A stretch of 64,000 nucleotides of DNA from Spirodela intermedia (GCA_902729315.2 LR746273.1:377001-441000), one strand, 5' to 3'; numbered from the stretch's first letter, positions 43,501 to 58,500 are shown. A program made the numbers and translations. The notes: a model not told the origin generated them from the letters alone.

Positions 43501-46500
43501 ATTCATAAATAAATCATAGTTGTACTTAACTGTAAATACTAGGGAAAACCCGCATAGGATGAATGTTTTTTATTGTGGTTGGAATAAGTAGTATCCAAAT
43601 CAACTGACATAGGAATGGGTTGTGGAAGGAAAGGCATTATTGATATGTATGTTCCATAAGAATGCTAACTTGAAAACTGTTTATTGATTTACTTGTTTCT
43701 GATTCATCAACTCTCATCTCTTTTGGAAGGAATAAGAATAAAATACATAAATCAGGAAAAAAAAAGAAGGAAAACTCGAGTGTTTTAATTCCTATTCAAC
43801 CTGACTTTCCCATATAACTTTTTAATAGTTCACAAAGTTCCAATTCATTTAATCGAATGATTTGACCAAATAAGTAGATTAAAATTATTAGACAGTTATG
43901 GAAGTATACTGAAATCTGTTTTTAGAGGTTTTTTTCCTAATTTTATTGATCTCTGATTGCAGCAACTATTGGTACATTGACTGATCTTAGTTTCCTTTGG
44001 TTTCGAGAATTCTACTTGGAAAATTCTCGTGTTATCCAGGTATTGGCATTTCCTGCTTTTGTATTTTTCTTGTTTCTATTAGTCAAAATGACTTCTTTTT
44101 AATTCAACATTTAATAATTTATAAATTTTTAGCTAACACCAGATTCCATGTAATTTTTCTTTGACTTGTTTTTATTGTTTTGTGCTTTGTGATGGCCATT
44201 TGTTTTAAGAGATTATCCCTCTCTCATTCTGTGGATATCATAAGTATGATAATCATTATTCCCTGAGCTGAGGATAACCTTGGTTTTTTTCTTTTGGATG
44301 GATGAGGGGTGGAGAGTAAATGTTTTTCTTTTCCTGTTTTTCATTGGAGAGAAGGGAATATGTTTAAAGGATTCAATCTTCATATTTCACAATTTTCAAG
44401 TGATTAAACTTTCAATTTATTGCCACCCTTCATGAAGGTCTCAATTCCTCTATTTTCACTGAAGACAAAGATGCTGAATTTTTTTATAGATTTTTTATGT
44501 AAAAATTGGATCATCGGTTAAATTTCTGAGAAGAATACACACTTTCTGACGTCATTCTCACTTTGATTTTGGTTTTAATAGGTGATTTTTAACTCGGATG
44601 ATGTAAAACATTACTTGAATATCGTGTGAACCTGTCTTGATGTTTTACAGCCCTGTCAAGTAATTTGTATTTTAACATTTCATGCTAGAAGAATGATGGT
44701 TTGGTGGCGCAGAACTCAGACAGTATATCCCCTCATTGATCCTTAACTTCAATACTGATTTTTTTATAAGAATCACCTTAGAGTTCATGTCCTGCCCGTT
44801 CTATGATCAGTTTGTGGTCCTGTGCATGGTATTATTTCTTTGAGTACCATGTTCATCCTAGTGGAACCGTTTCTCTTTTGTAGATGATTGACCATGGATC
44901 CTAATCTTCTTGAAGATCCAGATTCAAAATGAACATATCTCTATTATTCTTGGGTTAATTTTGAGATTTTAACATGCTTTAAACTGATCTTACACTCAAT
45001 GTTTGTTCTCCTAAAAGATTTTATTATCATTCTGTTGAGTATATTTTTGTGATCACTTATGCCTAATGGTTTTTAAATGGATGACCAAATAACTTTGACA
45101 CATTTGGTTAATATTTTTAACATTTTTCTCTAGCGTCATGTTTTATCTTGAACACTACTCTCACTCGACTCCACTCATTCCAAGTAATTGTTAGATCCTT
45201 TAGAAAATTGAGAGAGAAACCTCTGTCAGGGAGGAAAGAGGGGAGAACGGTGGAAACCACTTCAATTCCATTCAACTATTACACACCTTAATATAGGGAG
45301 AAACCCTCGACAATTTTCCAAGAACACTCTCAACTTATTACATTATTTTCCTACGACCAAAAACTTCTAACACTCCTCAAGATGAACTTCTCCAAAGTTC
45401 ATCTTGACTAAGTTGTTCATGATCCGTTGTCGCAGCAACTCTCCCTTTGACGGTTGTCAAAGATGACCACTGCTGAGGTCGTGGATTTGCCGGCACCTTT
45501 GGCTCCTTTGATAGTTGTTACGTCCCAGAACAGCTCCGTAGGAGAATGATACCTTCAGACACCAGACTATCTATGATGTTGCCAACCTTTGCAGACTGTG
45601 GAAGATCTTGATAGCTGGACTAGGGAAGATGTCGAACTAAGATGGATTGAGGCGGACTGAGGAGTATGGATGACGATATTAAATTGAGATAATACCTGAA
45701 AGATGATTAGGTAGGGATGACACCAGAAAGAGACGGCAGAGGTGGAAGGCCTCGCCGGAAAGAGACTCAGCAAAGGTGGAAGGCCTCACTGAGGTACTCA
45801 GCAGAGGTGGAAGGTCTCATTGGGAGACTGCGCAGTATGACTCCAATAACAGCATGCCGGCATATGGCGGCAACATACATTGGTGACGGCAGCAGATAGG
45901 AGACGTCGGATACTGCCAAACTCCAGTGGTGGTGGCGATGGCGTTCTCTCAGACAAAAGACTCGGGGCAGAGCTGACGAAACCTTAGTGGAACACACCCC
46001 CTCTGATACCACATAGAAAATTGAGAGAGAAACCTCTATCACGAGGACAGAGGGGACAACGGCGGAAACTGTCTCAATTCTATTCAACTTTTACGCCCCT
46101 TAATATATGGAGAAACCCTAGATAATTTTTCGGAAACACCACCAACTTATGACATTATTTCCCTATTACCTAGAGCTTCCAACAGATCCAATAATTTTTA
46201 ACATAGCATCAAAGGTGATGGTTAGCTTGGATGTACAGGTCAATTGGTTAAATTATTTTTATGTGCCACATTGAACGGGAATAACTTTGAATTTTTTTAT
46301 TTCACTTATGAAATCTTAAATACTTTAGTATATATCTGAATCTCTCATGAATTATTTTTTTGGTTGGACTAGATTTGCAAATACTCCATATCCATATTTA
46401 TTGTGAGATTATTTTTCTCTTGTATTTTGGAACTTCAGACAAATGTTTAACTCACCAATCGCCATGCCCAGTTTCCAGTTGAATGCTCTCTTCCTTGGAT

Positions 46501-49500
46501 GCTGGTGGATCATGTGATCATGTCCCAAGATGCATCTCTTGTTGAAAGTATTCTAATGCCGCTTGATATTTATAATGACTCTGCTCAACACGCGTTGACG
46601 ATCTTTAAGCAGCGTTTTCTTTATGATGAAATTGAAGCTGAGGTGCGTATTTCACGATTGCTATTTATATTTACTTGTCATCAACTTAATCCGGATACGA
46701 GGATGTTAGCAAACGTAAATGCGTTTGGGCTGCGTTCAGATCTCTTTTGTTCATCCTTGTAGGGGAAAAATGTTCCATCTAAAATGTTTGGATTACTTGA
46801 GACTAGATTTTGATGATCACAATTTCATCAGATAAGGCTGTGTTGATATTTTTAGAGTAAAAATGGTGAATAGACGTATACTATATTAGAAATCTGGCTA
46901 ACTAACTCACATTTGTCTCTTATGGAAACCTTAAGAAAAAACTCTGTGAGGGTTAGGGAACTAACTTTTTTGGTCCTTTATTCCAAATTTGTTATTGATT
47001 GCCTCGAAATATCTGAAAGTGTTTGTTCTTCCAACCTCCAAGCTGACCAAGAAATTGGATCCTCTTTTCTTTCTTGAAAATTTTAGAGAAAAGTATTATT
47101 TTAGGGTAATATGACGTTTTAAAATATTATTCTTGGCTCTTGGTATCATCTCATTTGCATAGAGCAGTTCAGTACTTGCTTGAAGATTTCGTATCTGGTT
47201 TGACCTCGAGAATAGGGATTACGTTGTGTAAAACTCATTAGTTTCCTAAGTTATCATGTTATCCCAGTCCCTCTTTCAACTAAGTGTCACTTATGTAAAA
47301 CGTGTGCATAATTTTATTTCTCTGTTAAACTTATTAGAATGTAACGGTTGACAAAGTGAATGGGATAGAATAGAGTACTACAATCATACACCAACCTGAG
47401 GTTTCAAGCTTTTCACCTATTGATGACATCTATTTATTCTCGTCTGTTAGGAACACCTTCAATAAGGTGTGTGCCATAAGATTAATTTTGGAACACCTTA
47501 AGTAAGTCATAAATTTATAGTAAATCATAAGATAAGCTTTATACGGAATTTAAACATAATATCAGGGAGGTTTGGGGGGTTGTTTCTAGGATATGAGGTA
47601 CGTGTCTTTCTAACTGTTGTTAAGGATTGTTACCTCGACATCACACTTTGTTGTTGGTGGAAAACAAGCTTTGTTTACTTAATGTCCAATTTTTTTTATT
47701 TCGAAGGGTGTGGTATTGGCACATCTCAACCAGAACGATTTTGACGAATCTTGCAGATAACAAATGATCCTGCCATAATACTGCTAGGGTTTTTGTTCAT
47801 TGAGTGCAATTTTTGATGTTATCCAAGATCCAAAGTAATAAAATATAAATAATTGAGGAGGATGCAATTTTATTAAAGAAGGAACGAAGATGGGGCGTCT
47901 AGAATTTTAAAACGTTTGGATCGGGTGTGCAGACAATAGAAAGAAAGACAGAGGGAAGAGGGAGGGAATGAAGGGGCGGCCATGGGCTGGAAAACTGACA
48001 TACAGCTTTTTAATTCCCAGACCAAATAATCACCAAGCTGGGGCTTTTTAATTCTTTAGAAAATTTGTATCCTTATATTATTATGGACCTGTAGGAGGTC
48101 TTCAATCATAAAAGTACTTGCTTTAGAACTTTTTACGAAATTATGTTTGGATTGCGTAGATTTACTGCCTATAGTGTTGGTATTTTATGAAAATTTGAAA
48201 AATCAATTTTTTTGTACTGCTGACGTATAATGTTGGTTTCCTAGGCGGATCTATGTTTTGATCAGCTTGTTTTTAAGATGAGTGAGAACATTTTTGCAAA
48301 CTACAAAAGCTGGGCAGCAAGGTAAGTCCATCTCTCTTCGCTTCGTCAATAAAAATCCGAACACAGCGGTTTGATAGGGAATTAAAACCTGTTTAAAGAA
48401 ATCATGTTGGTGATTTTTTTTCGTATCATCCTTAGCGCGTGAGTAAGAAAGTGAGATTCAGGCTTAAGACAGAAAACTGTCGTGATCTGGATAAAACATT
48501 AAGAAATTATTTCCTGAATTTCTGAAGGATAGAAATTCATCGTCTTTTCCAGGGCTACTTTTGACAACTCCTATATCTTTGACATATTTGCAGAAATCTG
48601 CTTGATCAATCCTTTTTATCTGCTGTTGATAATGGAGACAATTTGTTTGTTCAACCAATGCGATTCACTGAAATTTACAAGCTACGAAGAGTAAAGGTGA
48701 ATATCGTTTATAGACTAACGATTCGTATTTTTACATGTGCATATCCGATTATATATAATGCCTTTATTTCCTTCTTATCTTACTGATACGCTGTAATTGG
48801 AGCATGCTTAGAGAAGGATAGACACATTAGGGAACTTTCAATGTGAACATATACATTTATAGAGGTTTACAAATTTTCACTGCGGTTAGTTGAATGAGCT
48901 CTTTTATTCTGGAGCCTCGTTAACTCTCTTTCAATGTGGTTTGATTAAGAAAAGAAGGTTGAAATGAGTCTCTTCTGTGAAATGGATCACAACCAAGGGA
49001 AAATAATATCCTGGGTTATCGTATGAAATAGGATCTAACATGTAGGAACTCTATTGTTAGATTGGTATGATGAAGTAGACATAAACCTTGAAGAGATTTG
49101 AATCACATGTAATCTTGCACGCGGTTAATCAGCATATGCCAGACAGCTTATGAAGAATCGAAAGCCTTAACTGATCTCATGATTTTGATTCAGTTTTACT
49201 GTATTGTCTACAGATTGTTTTTATGTTATTTTTAGTGTTTTGGATGTTGTTTATGCATGCATCATTTAGATCATGAAATGAATGAGGTTTTTTATTGTGT
49301 CGGTGATTAACATTTTGATTTGACCTATCAATTAGTACTTGTGATATGGGTTGACAGTTGGGGTTCAAAGTGTAAGATGTCTTGTGATCTTGTTATTGAC
49401 CCGTCTGTAATATTTTACGCAAGTTTAAGTTATAAGGTATATTTTATGATGAATAATTTATTCCGGAAAAGAGTGAAATATTTTTTTTCCTTTTTAATGG

Positions 49501-52500
49501 GAATCAGAAGTTTCATCTCCATAATCTTAACTAATGCCAAAGCCAGCAGATGTGTTTTCTAATATGGGCATTTGCTTCTTCTAATGAAGAATTATTCTTC
49601 AAGATAGCAACTATCATGAACTAAGCGTTCTGAGGGTTTAATATTTGTCGGTTGTTACAGCTTGTTATGATTACAAAAATGTTGAATCCTTAGATGACAT
49701 GCTACATGGCAAATGTCATATTGCTGCTGCAATACCGTTCAAATTTCAACTTTGGACATCGTCTTGTTTCTATTTTTTCGAACCATAACTTAATACCCAA
49801 CAAGCATTTGTGGCATAGGAAACAATATACATATTAATATATCTCTTTGTTGCATTCTTTTATTAATCTTACCATTTCCATCGATTATGTTTATTAGAAC
49901 TGTTATTCATTTATTTATCGTTTGCTATGCCTTTATAATGTAGAATAGGAAACCTTTTACTTAGTAGTCATGGTATATGGGTGTCCATCAATAGTTCTCA
50001 CCTTCTTCTGACAGGAAACTTGTGTCACTTGCATACCCCTTCCTCTTATGTCCTGTCATTGGTGTCTGGCAAAGGGTGGTTCTTCGGGGAAAGTGAGAAT
50101 GTGTGGTTACCGACACATAACTTGAATAGTACATGATATTATGTTAGGCATTAGAAGATATATTTTTTAATGATTTTAGATTTGTGGGTATTTTGAGAAA
50201 TCCAGAATTCTTTTAGTGTGCACTTTGAGATTTTGTCACAGCATATAAGCTTTTTAATGACAAAAAATCAGAAATTCTACTGATAGTCAGAGCCTCGAGG
50301 TCAGATCCTTTGTTGATGAATCAAACCTCCGTTGGCAAAAAATCAGAAATTCTACTGATCGCTATGGACTGGTTTGTTGTTACTGTCTCCAAGCAGGAAT
50401 CGGGAAGATCTGATTGGAATCATACATCATCAGAGATTTTTAATCAGAGAGGGGTTTGGGTTGGGAGCCCAAGCCAGTGCTGGACTTATTATTTTTGTAA
50501 CCAGATGATTTCTGGCATAATGAACGCTTTCCATTTCAAATTTATTGATTCAGTTCATGTATCCTTATCTTGACTGAAGAAAAGATTTCTCTACGATTTT
50601 CTTTCAGGTGGTACAGTTGAATTATGATTAGATTGAAGAGTTTTTCCAGATCATATGCAAATTCTGTGGGTAGCCAGCTATGCTTTTAACGGTTTTCCTG
50701 TCAAATAGAGAAAAAATAATTATATTCCATTCACTTGGCCACCTTTTATTTAATGTACCGGGCGTTCACTTGTGCTATCTTATTCTGGGTTGAAATTTGG
50801 AACCTTATTTTCGTTACTTACTATCATGTTGTCTAAATAAAAGTCATTTTGTAATTTCCCGAGTACTCTTTTCATTTCTGTGGATTGCTTTTCTGTCAGT
50901 GTTGATATTTTCTTTTCTGTGTAGTTACTAGGGAGAACCATTGATCTAAGAAGACTGATCACCCAGCGCATGAACAAATTATTCCGGGAGAATATTGATA
51001 TTCTCTTTGATCATTTTGAGAACCAAGACCTCTGTGCCATTGTGGTAAGAAATTTTCCTGTAGATCTTCTTCACTTTTGAGAACTAAGACCTATTTGAAT
51101 ATATGTTAAGATCTTTTGATTACTTTACAGGAGCTTCAACAGCTTTTGAGTATCTTGGAACTCAGTCATCGCTTACTCTCAAGAGATCTTCATTTGGATT
51201 CATTCACCCTCATGTTAAATGAGATGCAAGAAAATCTTTCCCTTGTCTCATATTCAAGTCGTTTGTCTTCTCAGGTTTGAGAGTTGCTAGTAGCTATGTC
51301 GCTGTTGTTTGGTGCTTAGTTTTAATTAGCGTCTCTTTTCAGAATTGAGATGCATTTTGCATATGTTTAATATTATGCGAATGTTTGGTCTTCGTCTCAT
51401 AATTGTTAACTATCGTATCTCAATGTAAACTAAAAAGTTTGGAATCTGTAATACTTCTCAAAACTTTCCATTAAAACACCATCAGATGGGAAAACCAATG
51501 CTAGACTATAGATGAATATACTATGTTAACATAGATACCCACAAATTTTGTGTGGATCAGAGTTAAGAGATTCGGTACTCTGAAGAATGGAATTTGTTTT
51601 TGGGACTAGACATTGGCTAATCTCCTGCATAAAGAAGATTAAATTATAACGAGGAATCTGTGGGAGGGCGATTTTCTTTCATTATTATTTCATCAGTCAC
51701 ATGACTATCAACGATAAATTTTCAGAATTAGAAGGAATATCTTAAAATTATAATGATGATCAGGACTACGAGAATTACAAGAATTACTAGAATACGCCAG
51801 AAATAGCAATGAGAATTATGACATAGATATGCGAAATATGCTTTGAAAGATTTATAACGGAATCCATTGCTTTGAGTATAGGCATTGGGAACAAGTCTGC
51901 AAGTCCAGCCTCGTAAATATTAATTTCATTATCAGATTTACGTTTGATAATGTGGGAAAAGACGTGTAATTAAGAGTTAGTTTCTATTGGTCAGTTTCCT
52001 AGGTTGGTTCGGCTATTGGTCAGTTTCGTAGTTTTGTTGAGTATCCCACAAATCGTGGGGTTTAGCCTAGGTAGTTTTCCTTCTTTTGGGGCTGGAGTAA
52101 TTGTAAATAACCAGCAATATTTCTATGAATTGTCTTGACGAATTTTTTTTCCGACTGTTTATCCTTGTTTGGTTTGCGTCAGATAATGTACATGGAATTC
52201 AATGCATCCCAAAATTTTCATTTTATGTGTTACTCACATGCAAGGTATTTTCTTCTTCAATCTCACCCTATCTAGTCTGTCTCGTTTTCTCCACTAGAAT
52301 CATTAGTAGCAGCCAAAGGTATGGAAAGAGAGCTACTAACAGAGTGAAAATTCCTTGTAAAAATGCCTCCCATTTAAGATAAAACGTTGTGACAACATTG
52401 GATGCTGCTGATTTTCAATGGTCTTTTCCAAAGAGACTTGTAAAGATTAAAGGATTCTTGATACAACGTTCATGTCATATTTCGAAGTAGTTTTACATTC

Positions 52501-55500
52501 ATATCATTTTTAGGTAAGAGTGCGACCTGAAAAAGCCACTCCTAATAGACCTCAAATCGAATATGGAAGCTTTGAAACCTAAAGCATGGATAAAGAGGAG
52601 ACAGTCAGAGACTTTAAGAGTGAAGGAAAATTATGGACGATTAGGATATAAGAGAGCATATAGGACCTGATTTTCCAATTGCCATCGATCACATTCCGTC
52701 AATATTGTATGTTGCTGTAAGTATCGCTTCTCTCTACAGCTTTGTGGGTGGATGATGCTGCTATGTTTTGATGGGGTGTTTTTTTTTCTTACTGATACTA
52801 TTTGACAAAGGTGTGCATAAAAGAGGGAACTAATGAGTGCTATCTTCATCTTGCATAAAAGTATTCATACTTTTTCCAAAGTGCTTGATCGTTTTTTCTA
52901 ATCTAAATACTTTCATCTTTATGATGAAAACTGTGGAATGCTTCAGCAATTTAAGGGATGTCCTCTCCAGAGTTCATTAAATGCACCCAATCAGGATAAT
53001 CAAGGTTATCAATTATGGTCAGTAATTAGTTTAACTTTGATTCCTCACCTCTGACCAAATACTTAAAAAAAGAAAAGAAAAAGGAAACCTGCTTTTCTCC
53101 TTGAATCAGCTATTTTACATTCAATATCTTAGTTAAATGAAAGGCATCATATCATCTATTTTTGAAGTGGAGTAGGCTTGTTTAGCTCTCTTTTGGAAAG
53201 TATGAGCACTGGAACAAAACTCTGTCAGGAAAATTTTCATGTCCCTGATATTTTCACTACTGTCTTATTAGTCTTTTGTTGCTTATCATTTTCTCTTTCT
53301 TTGGACATAACAGATCTGGACAGAGATGCATAATGACTTTTTGCCCAACTTTATCCTTTGTAATACCACTCAGCGTTTTGTTCGGTCCTCAAGAGGAACC
53401 TCCCATTCTAATCAAAAATCGGATGCTCCTTTTGTGAAGTCATATTTCTATTGTGGGTCTGAGGTAAGAACCGCTATCATAATTATTTCTTCTCTATACA
53501 TAATTATCGTTTAATCTTGAAATTAATGAAATTTTGGTTGGTGCTCTGTTCGCCAAATGGAATTATCGTTATGTAAGAGAATTTGTTTCAGTTAAGACTG
53601 ACAATCAAATGAACATGATTACACAGACTTAATTGATTGGTAAGTTTCAACCGAACACTGAAAAACCCAAGCCAAGTGTTATAACTGACCACATCTAGTT
53701 CTAGTTTTAGGCAAATTTACTGATTCTATGCTTTCTTTTAGTCTTGCACCTGTATCTGTGATGTTTTGCCAACCAAAATTTGAAACTACTGACTCTGCAA
53801 CGCCAGATTTAGATGTATTTTTAAGTGTTAGTTTTGAAAAGCATTTTGGTGCAACTTTTCTGTGATCGTGATAGGTAAATTGAGTTCTTAGAGACAGCAG
53901 CATAGATGCGCATCCTCTCAGAATATGATGGGTATAATCGTCAAACGGGACCATAAGTGACTTGTTTATCGCTCAGACCAATAAAATTGACTGTTGATTA
54001 AAATTTACAGCCCACAATCACGTATTAGCAGTGCTACTTTCCACATCTTAACTACCTCTTATTTCGTTATCATAATTATCAAACTATGCTAAATTGCTGA
54101 AGTCGCTACGTAAAACTATGCACATCCACTTAAAATTTGAACTTATTTGATTCAGATATCAGAAGCTTCATCTGAAAATAATGATTTCAAAATGAAAGAT
54201 CCTTGCATATGGAAGATGATTCCTTGTTACTTTTTCCTCAGTTCTTACCAGTACTTCCCTAAAAAAAATTTCTTTAAGCCATCCATGATATCAGAGTGGC
54301 TGGTGACATACTCGAGTGAAGAAATGGATTGGGATGTGTTTCCTACTAATCATTCTCAATGTGTTCTTATTTGTGAAAATTATCCTCTGGTTATACTGCT
54401 CGAACAATTTAATTTATTGGTTCGAGTTTTAGAATCCATTGTATTACTATCCTATATGTGCATCTACGTGAGATATTATCCATGGCATTTTTGTGCATTT
54501 TATTTAGGCTGGGAGTTTTTCATATTAACTTATTATTTCTATTTTTTTCTAGTTCAAGAAAGAAATTCAAACTAGGATTTGAATTCTTTTCGATTTTCAT
54601 TCAGTTAATTTGATGTTGTCATTTCATTGAAGGAATTGAATAAGGCACACAGAAGCCTTTCAGGATTGTATAGTGAATTCTTTGGAATTCCTCATATGTC
54701 TGCAATTGTCAAGCTCTTGGGTCCCAGGTCATTGCCATGGCTTATTCGAGCATTGCTGGATCACATTTCAAATAAGGTGACTTGGAAATCACTGTTTACC
54801 CTGTGTTCCTCTGTGAAATAAATTCTGAGGTCTGAAGCTATGTAAACATAACCTATCAAGAGCAAAATGATATTTTTCTTTTAGTTTTCGATGTGCTATA
54901 TATTTTAGATGATGGTTATTGAGCTCTTAAGGAAAGTTTACATGGATTTTCTCTTTGAAATATTTCCAACTCTCCCCCATTGTGTCAGTCTATCATTTTT
55001 CGTTCATTAACACGAATCACTTATTTATATAATATTATTCCTTGACCTAATACTAGGTTCAAATTTATTTGTACACGTCAAATTTTATGCTCCTGCTTTT
55101 GCCAGTTATCTTATCCACTTCTGAGTGTTCCTGTGACTTTCAGGGGAATCTCTTCCCCAGAAAGATCAATTACCGCCGTCTTAAAGTCTGGATGGACAGA
55201 CGAAATTTCTAATTAGATGTTCATGTATAAAAGCTCCTTAACTGCCATGGTGCACTTACAATTTCAGATAACAGCAATTGTACCAAAGGTCAATGGCTTA
55301 CAGGAAGCACTACCCAAATCAATTGGGCTACTTCCATTTGATGGTGGAATCTCAGGTATGCTGGTTCCTAAAGACAATCAAAACTCTAGTACAAGTTATC
55401 AGCTAGTACTTTTTCCAGTACTAGCAGTGCACTGATTCTGCTGGAATTTGATCAACATAACTAAGTTACGCATTTTTTAGATGAATGTGCCTTTTTCCGG

Positions 55501-58500
55501 TAGCTACATGTGCTTCCTATCTTTTATTTGACGAATATTTACATTTTGAGCCTCGTCCTTGAAGATATTTTTGGAAAAATCACAGTGATCTTCGAAATCC
55601 CGCAGTGAGCATTAATGGTCCCTCCTAGTGATGTTCCCATCTTCTACAGCATTGTGCTCCTGGAGCATCTGTATTAGTGAACAGAGAAAAATTAAGAAAA
55701 ATATTCATAAGAGGTGAGAATATTGCGTGGAGTGTTGGTCTACTGATAAAATGAGAATGGTTGACATTATCAGTGAGCATATGAGAACCTAGACCTAAAA
55801 GATGCATTGCTGTATGCTAATATCTTAGTTAGTCAGTTATAATATGGGTCTAGTAAGTCCGTGTTACTTGTCTTACGATTTCCTGCCCCCTCCTCTCCCT
55901 ATACATAATTTGGCGACTAAGAGGGAATATCCCTTTATTTTACATGGTATCAAAGCTTAAGGTTAGGATGTTCTATGATTTTTCATGGAGTCGTCATCTT
56001 GTGCTTTCTTTTATTGCGACCCATTAGATCTTCTTATGGTACGTCTACTGCCTTATATGAAGAAGTATTCTATTCCAGCGTCAACTCAAGTGTCTCATAC
56101 TTAGCCGTCAACTCTATCATATCATTCGGATTGAAATATTGCATTTCCTGTTCAAGTACCTGCGACTCTGAGTCTGATTCCGACCCCCACCACCCAGCTC
56201 CAGCTCTTGCATCTATTCATAGCTTGAACTCTGGTATCCTCTGCTTTGGTGTCTAGTATGATGCATTCTGCCATGGCTTCCATTTGATGTCTTCTATTTG
56301 ACATCTTTTAGCGTAGCTTTCAGTTCCGGCACATTTCTTTTTATATCTTTTAGTTGATCAATAGAGGTAGTTTCTGTATGTAATAAGCTAGAGAAAAATT
56401 GATAATCTCTATGTCAGCTTGTGGGCGAGGGTTGGTGAATTTGTTAAAATATAGACTTGATAAGTTGACGTGTGTTATGTTAGTGAATCGATTTAGCAAA
56501 GCCACATTTTGTCTAATGACATTTTGATAATTCTTCATATCAATTGGTGAGAAAATAAGCCACGAATTTTACTGGAAATAGTCTTATATGTGACAAACAT
56601 ATCAAACTCAATGTATACAGTCATCTGTAATCATCTCTCTGCATTTTTTTTTCTAGTTATTACATGAGACTATTTTTTTTTGTTGGGGGAAGGGGGGGGA
56701 GGATGGAGGGATCTACGAAGAACAATAATTGAAAGAATCAGCTTCACATAAGTACATTTGGACGAATCTTTTGTAAGTGGACTCGGAGAGGACAGTGGTA
56801 CTGACCTTAGGAAATATTCGTGACCTTCTTATCTCATGACACAAGTATAATGGATGCATCACAGGCCTGGGTTTTGTCTCAGGTCGAAAAAAACTTTTGC
56901 CTTCAAAGCCATTTAATAATACTGGGAAATGAAACTGACGTCAGTAGAAAGAACCATGAAGAAAATTGTGCACACACCTTATGAGATATTCATTACCTTC
57001 TTGACATGTCATTGTCTTTATTTGACCTCAATAGGTCGAAAATATGAAAGCCCTTAGATGTTGAATGTTCTTGCCACCAACGATTTTTTTCAATGTTGAA
57101 TGCATGATGAGAGATTTTGAATCTCTTTTTTGGAAGTTTATTTTTCTGAGCTCTCAGCTGTGTCTATATAAGGAGATTCGGGTTTCAAAATCAAAATTTT
57201 GATCTCTCTTTTGCCATAGTGAATAGTAATTGCATCCTTTTGATGAAGAAATATCCTTGACAAACTCCATTTAAATGATGCTCTTAAAATAAAATTGTTG
57301 AATAAACATGTCCACAAACCCTAAATTGGGATGTGCTTGGTTGAGAGAAATGTTTCTCATATTTCTGAAGCCAGGTTCAATTTTATTTACTATTGGGCCG
57401 GACGTCATGTACACATGTAGACCGAAGTAATGGACGCAAATCAGACAGAAGAAACTCTTCTCAACAGAAACGACACAAGGAATATTAACGACGCTTTAAT
57501 CATACTTTGTGCGTTGGAATTTTTTTGGCAACTTGTAAGCAATGGCATGCTTCAATTTTACGTATTTGTGATCTTTTGTACATCTTCTTTGGGACTTCCT
57601 TTTATCCACAGAACAGATGGCATAGGTTTATGACAGGCTATCTTGAAATCTAGTCACACTTACGATAGTCTTGCGTTTATGAAGACATTCTTTGGGATAT
57701 GCTTGTACATCTACAACATATATTAGAGCTTGTCAGTAGATGCACGGTTCCAAAATCTTTTTTTCATTTAGTTTAATATTTTGAGATTAGTTTTCCTTAT
57801 TTTAAGTCAATGGGGTCTCGTGTTACTTATCTACCTGGATTCTACACTATTTAGCATAGAGGATGAACAACGATGTACATGATTATTGATGATATGATGT
57901 TGATATTTTCACCTCTACCCTAACTAATCACATAAACCGTACATAACTCATGACCTTTTGACTTGCCAGAGTATAGAGTGAGAAACAGGTCGATTAGTAT
58001 GAATTTACCTTGTGTAAAATATATTTCCTGTTTAACTCGGGTAAAACAAGAACTGCTGCTGTTTTCTACATCCTTTTGATAAATTATTTTGAATTATTTC
58101 CATCTTAATTTTCTACTTGACTTGTGTGGAGTTTATTATCCTTGTAGCAACATAAAAGCATGTTGCATGATATACTTCATTTTTTTTATAGGATGTCAAA
58201 AAATTATTCATGACCAATTGGCGTGGGGTCCAAAGTCTGAACTCAAAATGGATGTCCTTCATGGATTGAAAGAAATAGGAAGCGTTTTATACTGGATGGG
58301 CCTTCTTGACATTGTATTGGTGAGAAGTTTGATACAGTAATTATAAGGTTTCTTTTACGAAGTTACAATGCAGCTTAGGACCATTTTCGTTTTCTCATTT
58401 CGTCTTTATGGTGACTGACCATTTTCGGTTGATCAACTGGTGGACTCTAATATTTGTCAAACTTTTATGAAGATCTTATCCCTCAAACTATATCCAGGGC

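Larger units (their letters stand above)
45199..46184 (-). mobile_element. TRIM-like non-autonomous LTR retroelement in PIR intron 17
   Basis: A 986-bp element with two related terminal repeats of about 174 bp (45199-45372 and 46012-46184) flanked by a 5-bp duplication GATCC (45194-45198 and 46185-46189). On the minus strand the first LTR starts TGTTGGAAG. The primer-binding site TGGTATCAGAG (46001-46011), complementary to the initiator Met-tRNA end, follows it. A polypurine tract TTGAGGAG (45373-45380) precedes the second LTR. The 0.64-kb interior has no recognisable gag or pol and carries three copies of a GCAGAGGTGGAAGGCCTC-like unit near 45735, 45769 and 45799. Size and structure fit a terminal-repeat retrotransposon in miniature, antisense to PIR. 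The LTRs have diverged, so the insertion is not recent. Confidence 0.85.

Noticed and set aside
45567..46087. Open frames inside the TRIM-like element
   Set aside because: They have no gag, protease, integrase or reverse transcriptase motifs, and one extends into the LTR. They are treated as chance frames.
54147..54575. A 142-codon open frame in PIR intron 23
   Set aside because: It is rich in Phe, Tyr, Ile and Leu as expected of AT-rich intron sequence, resembles no family I know, and lies between two well-supported PIR exons.
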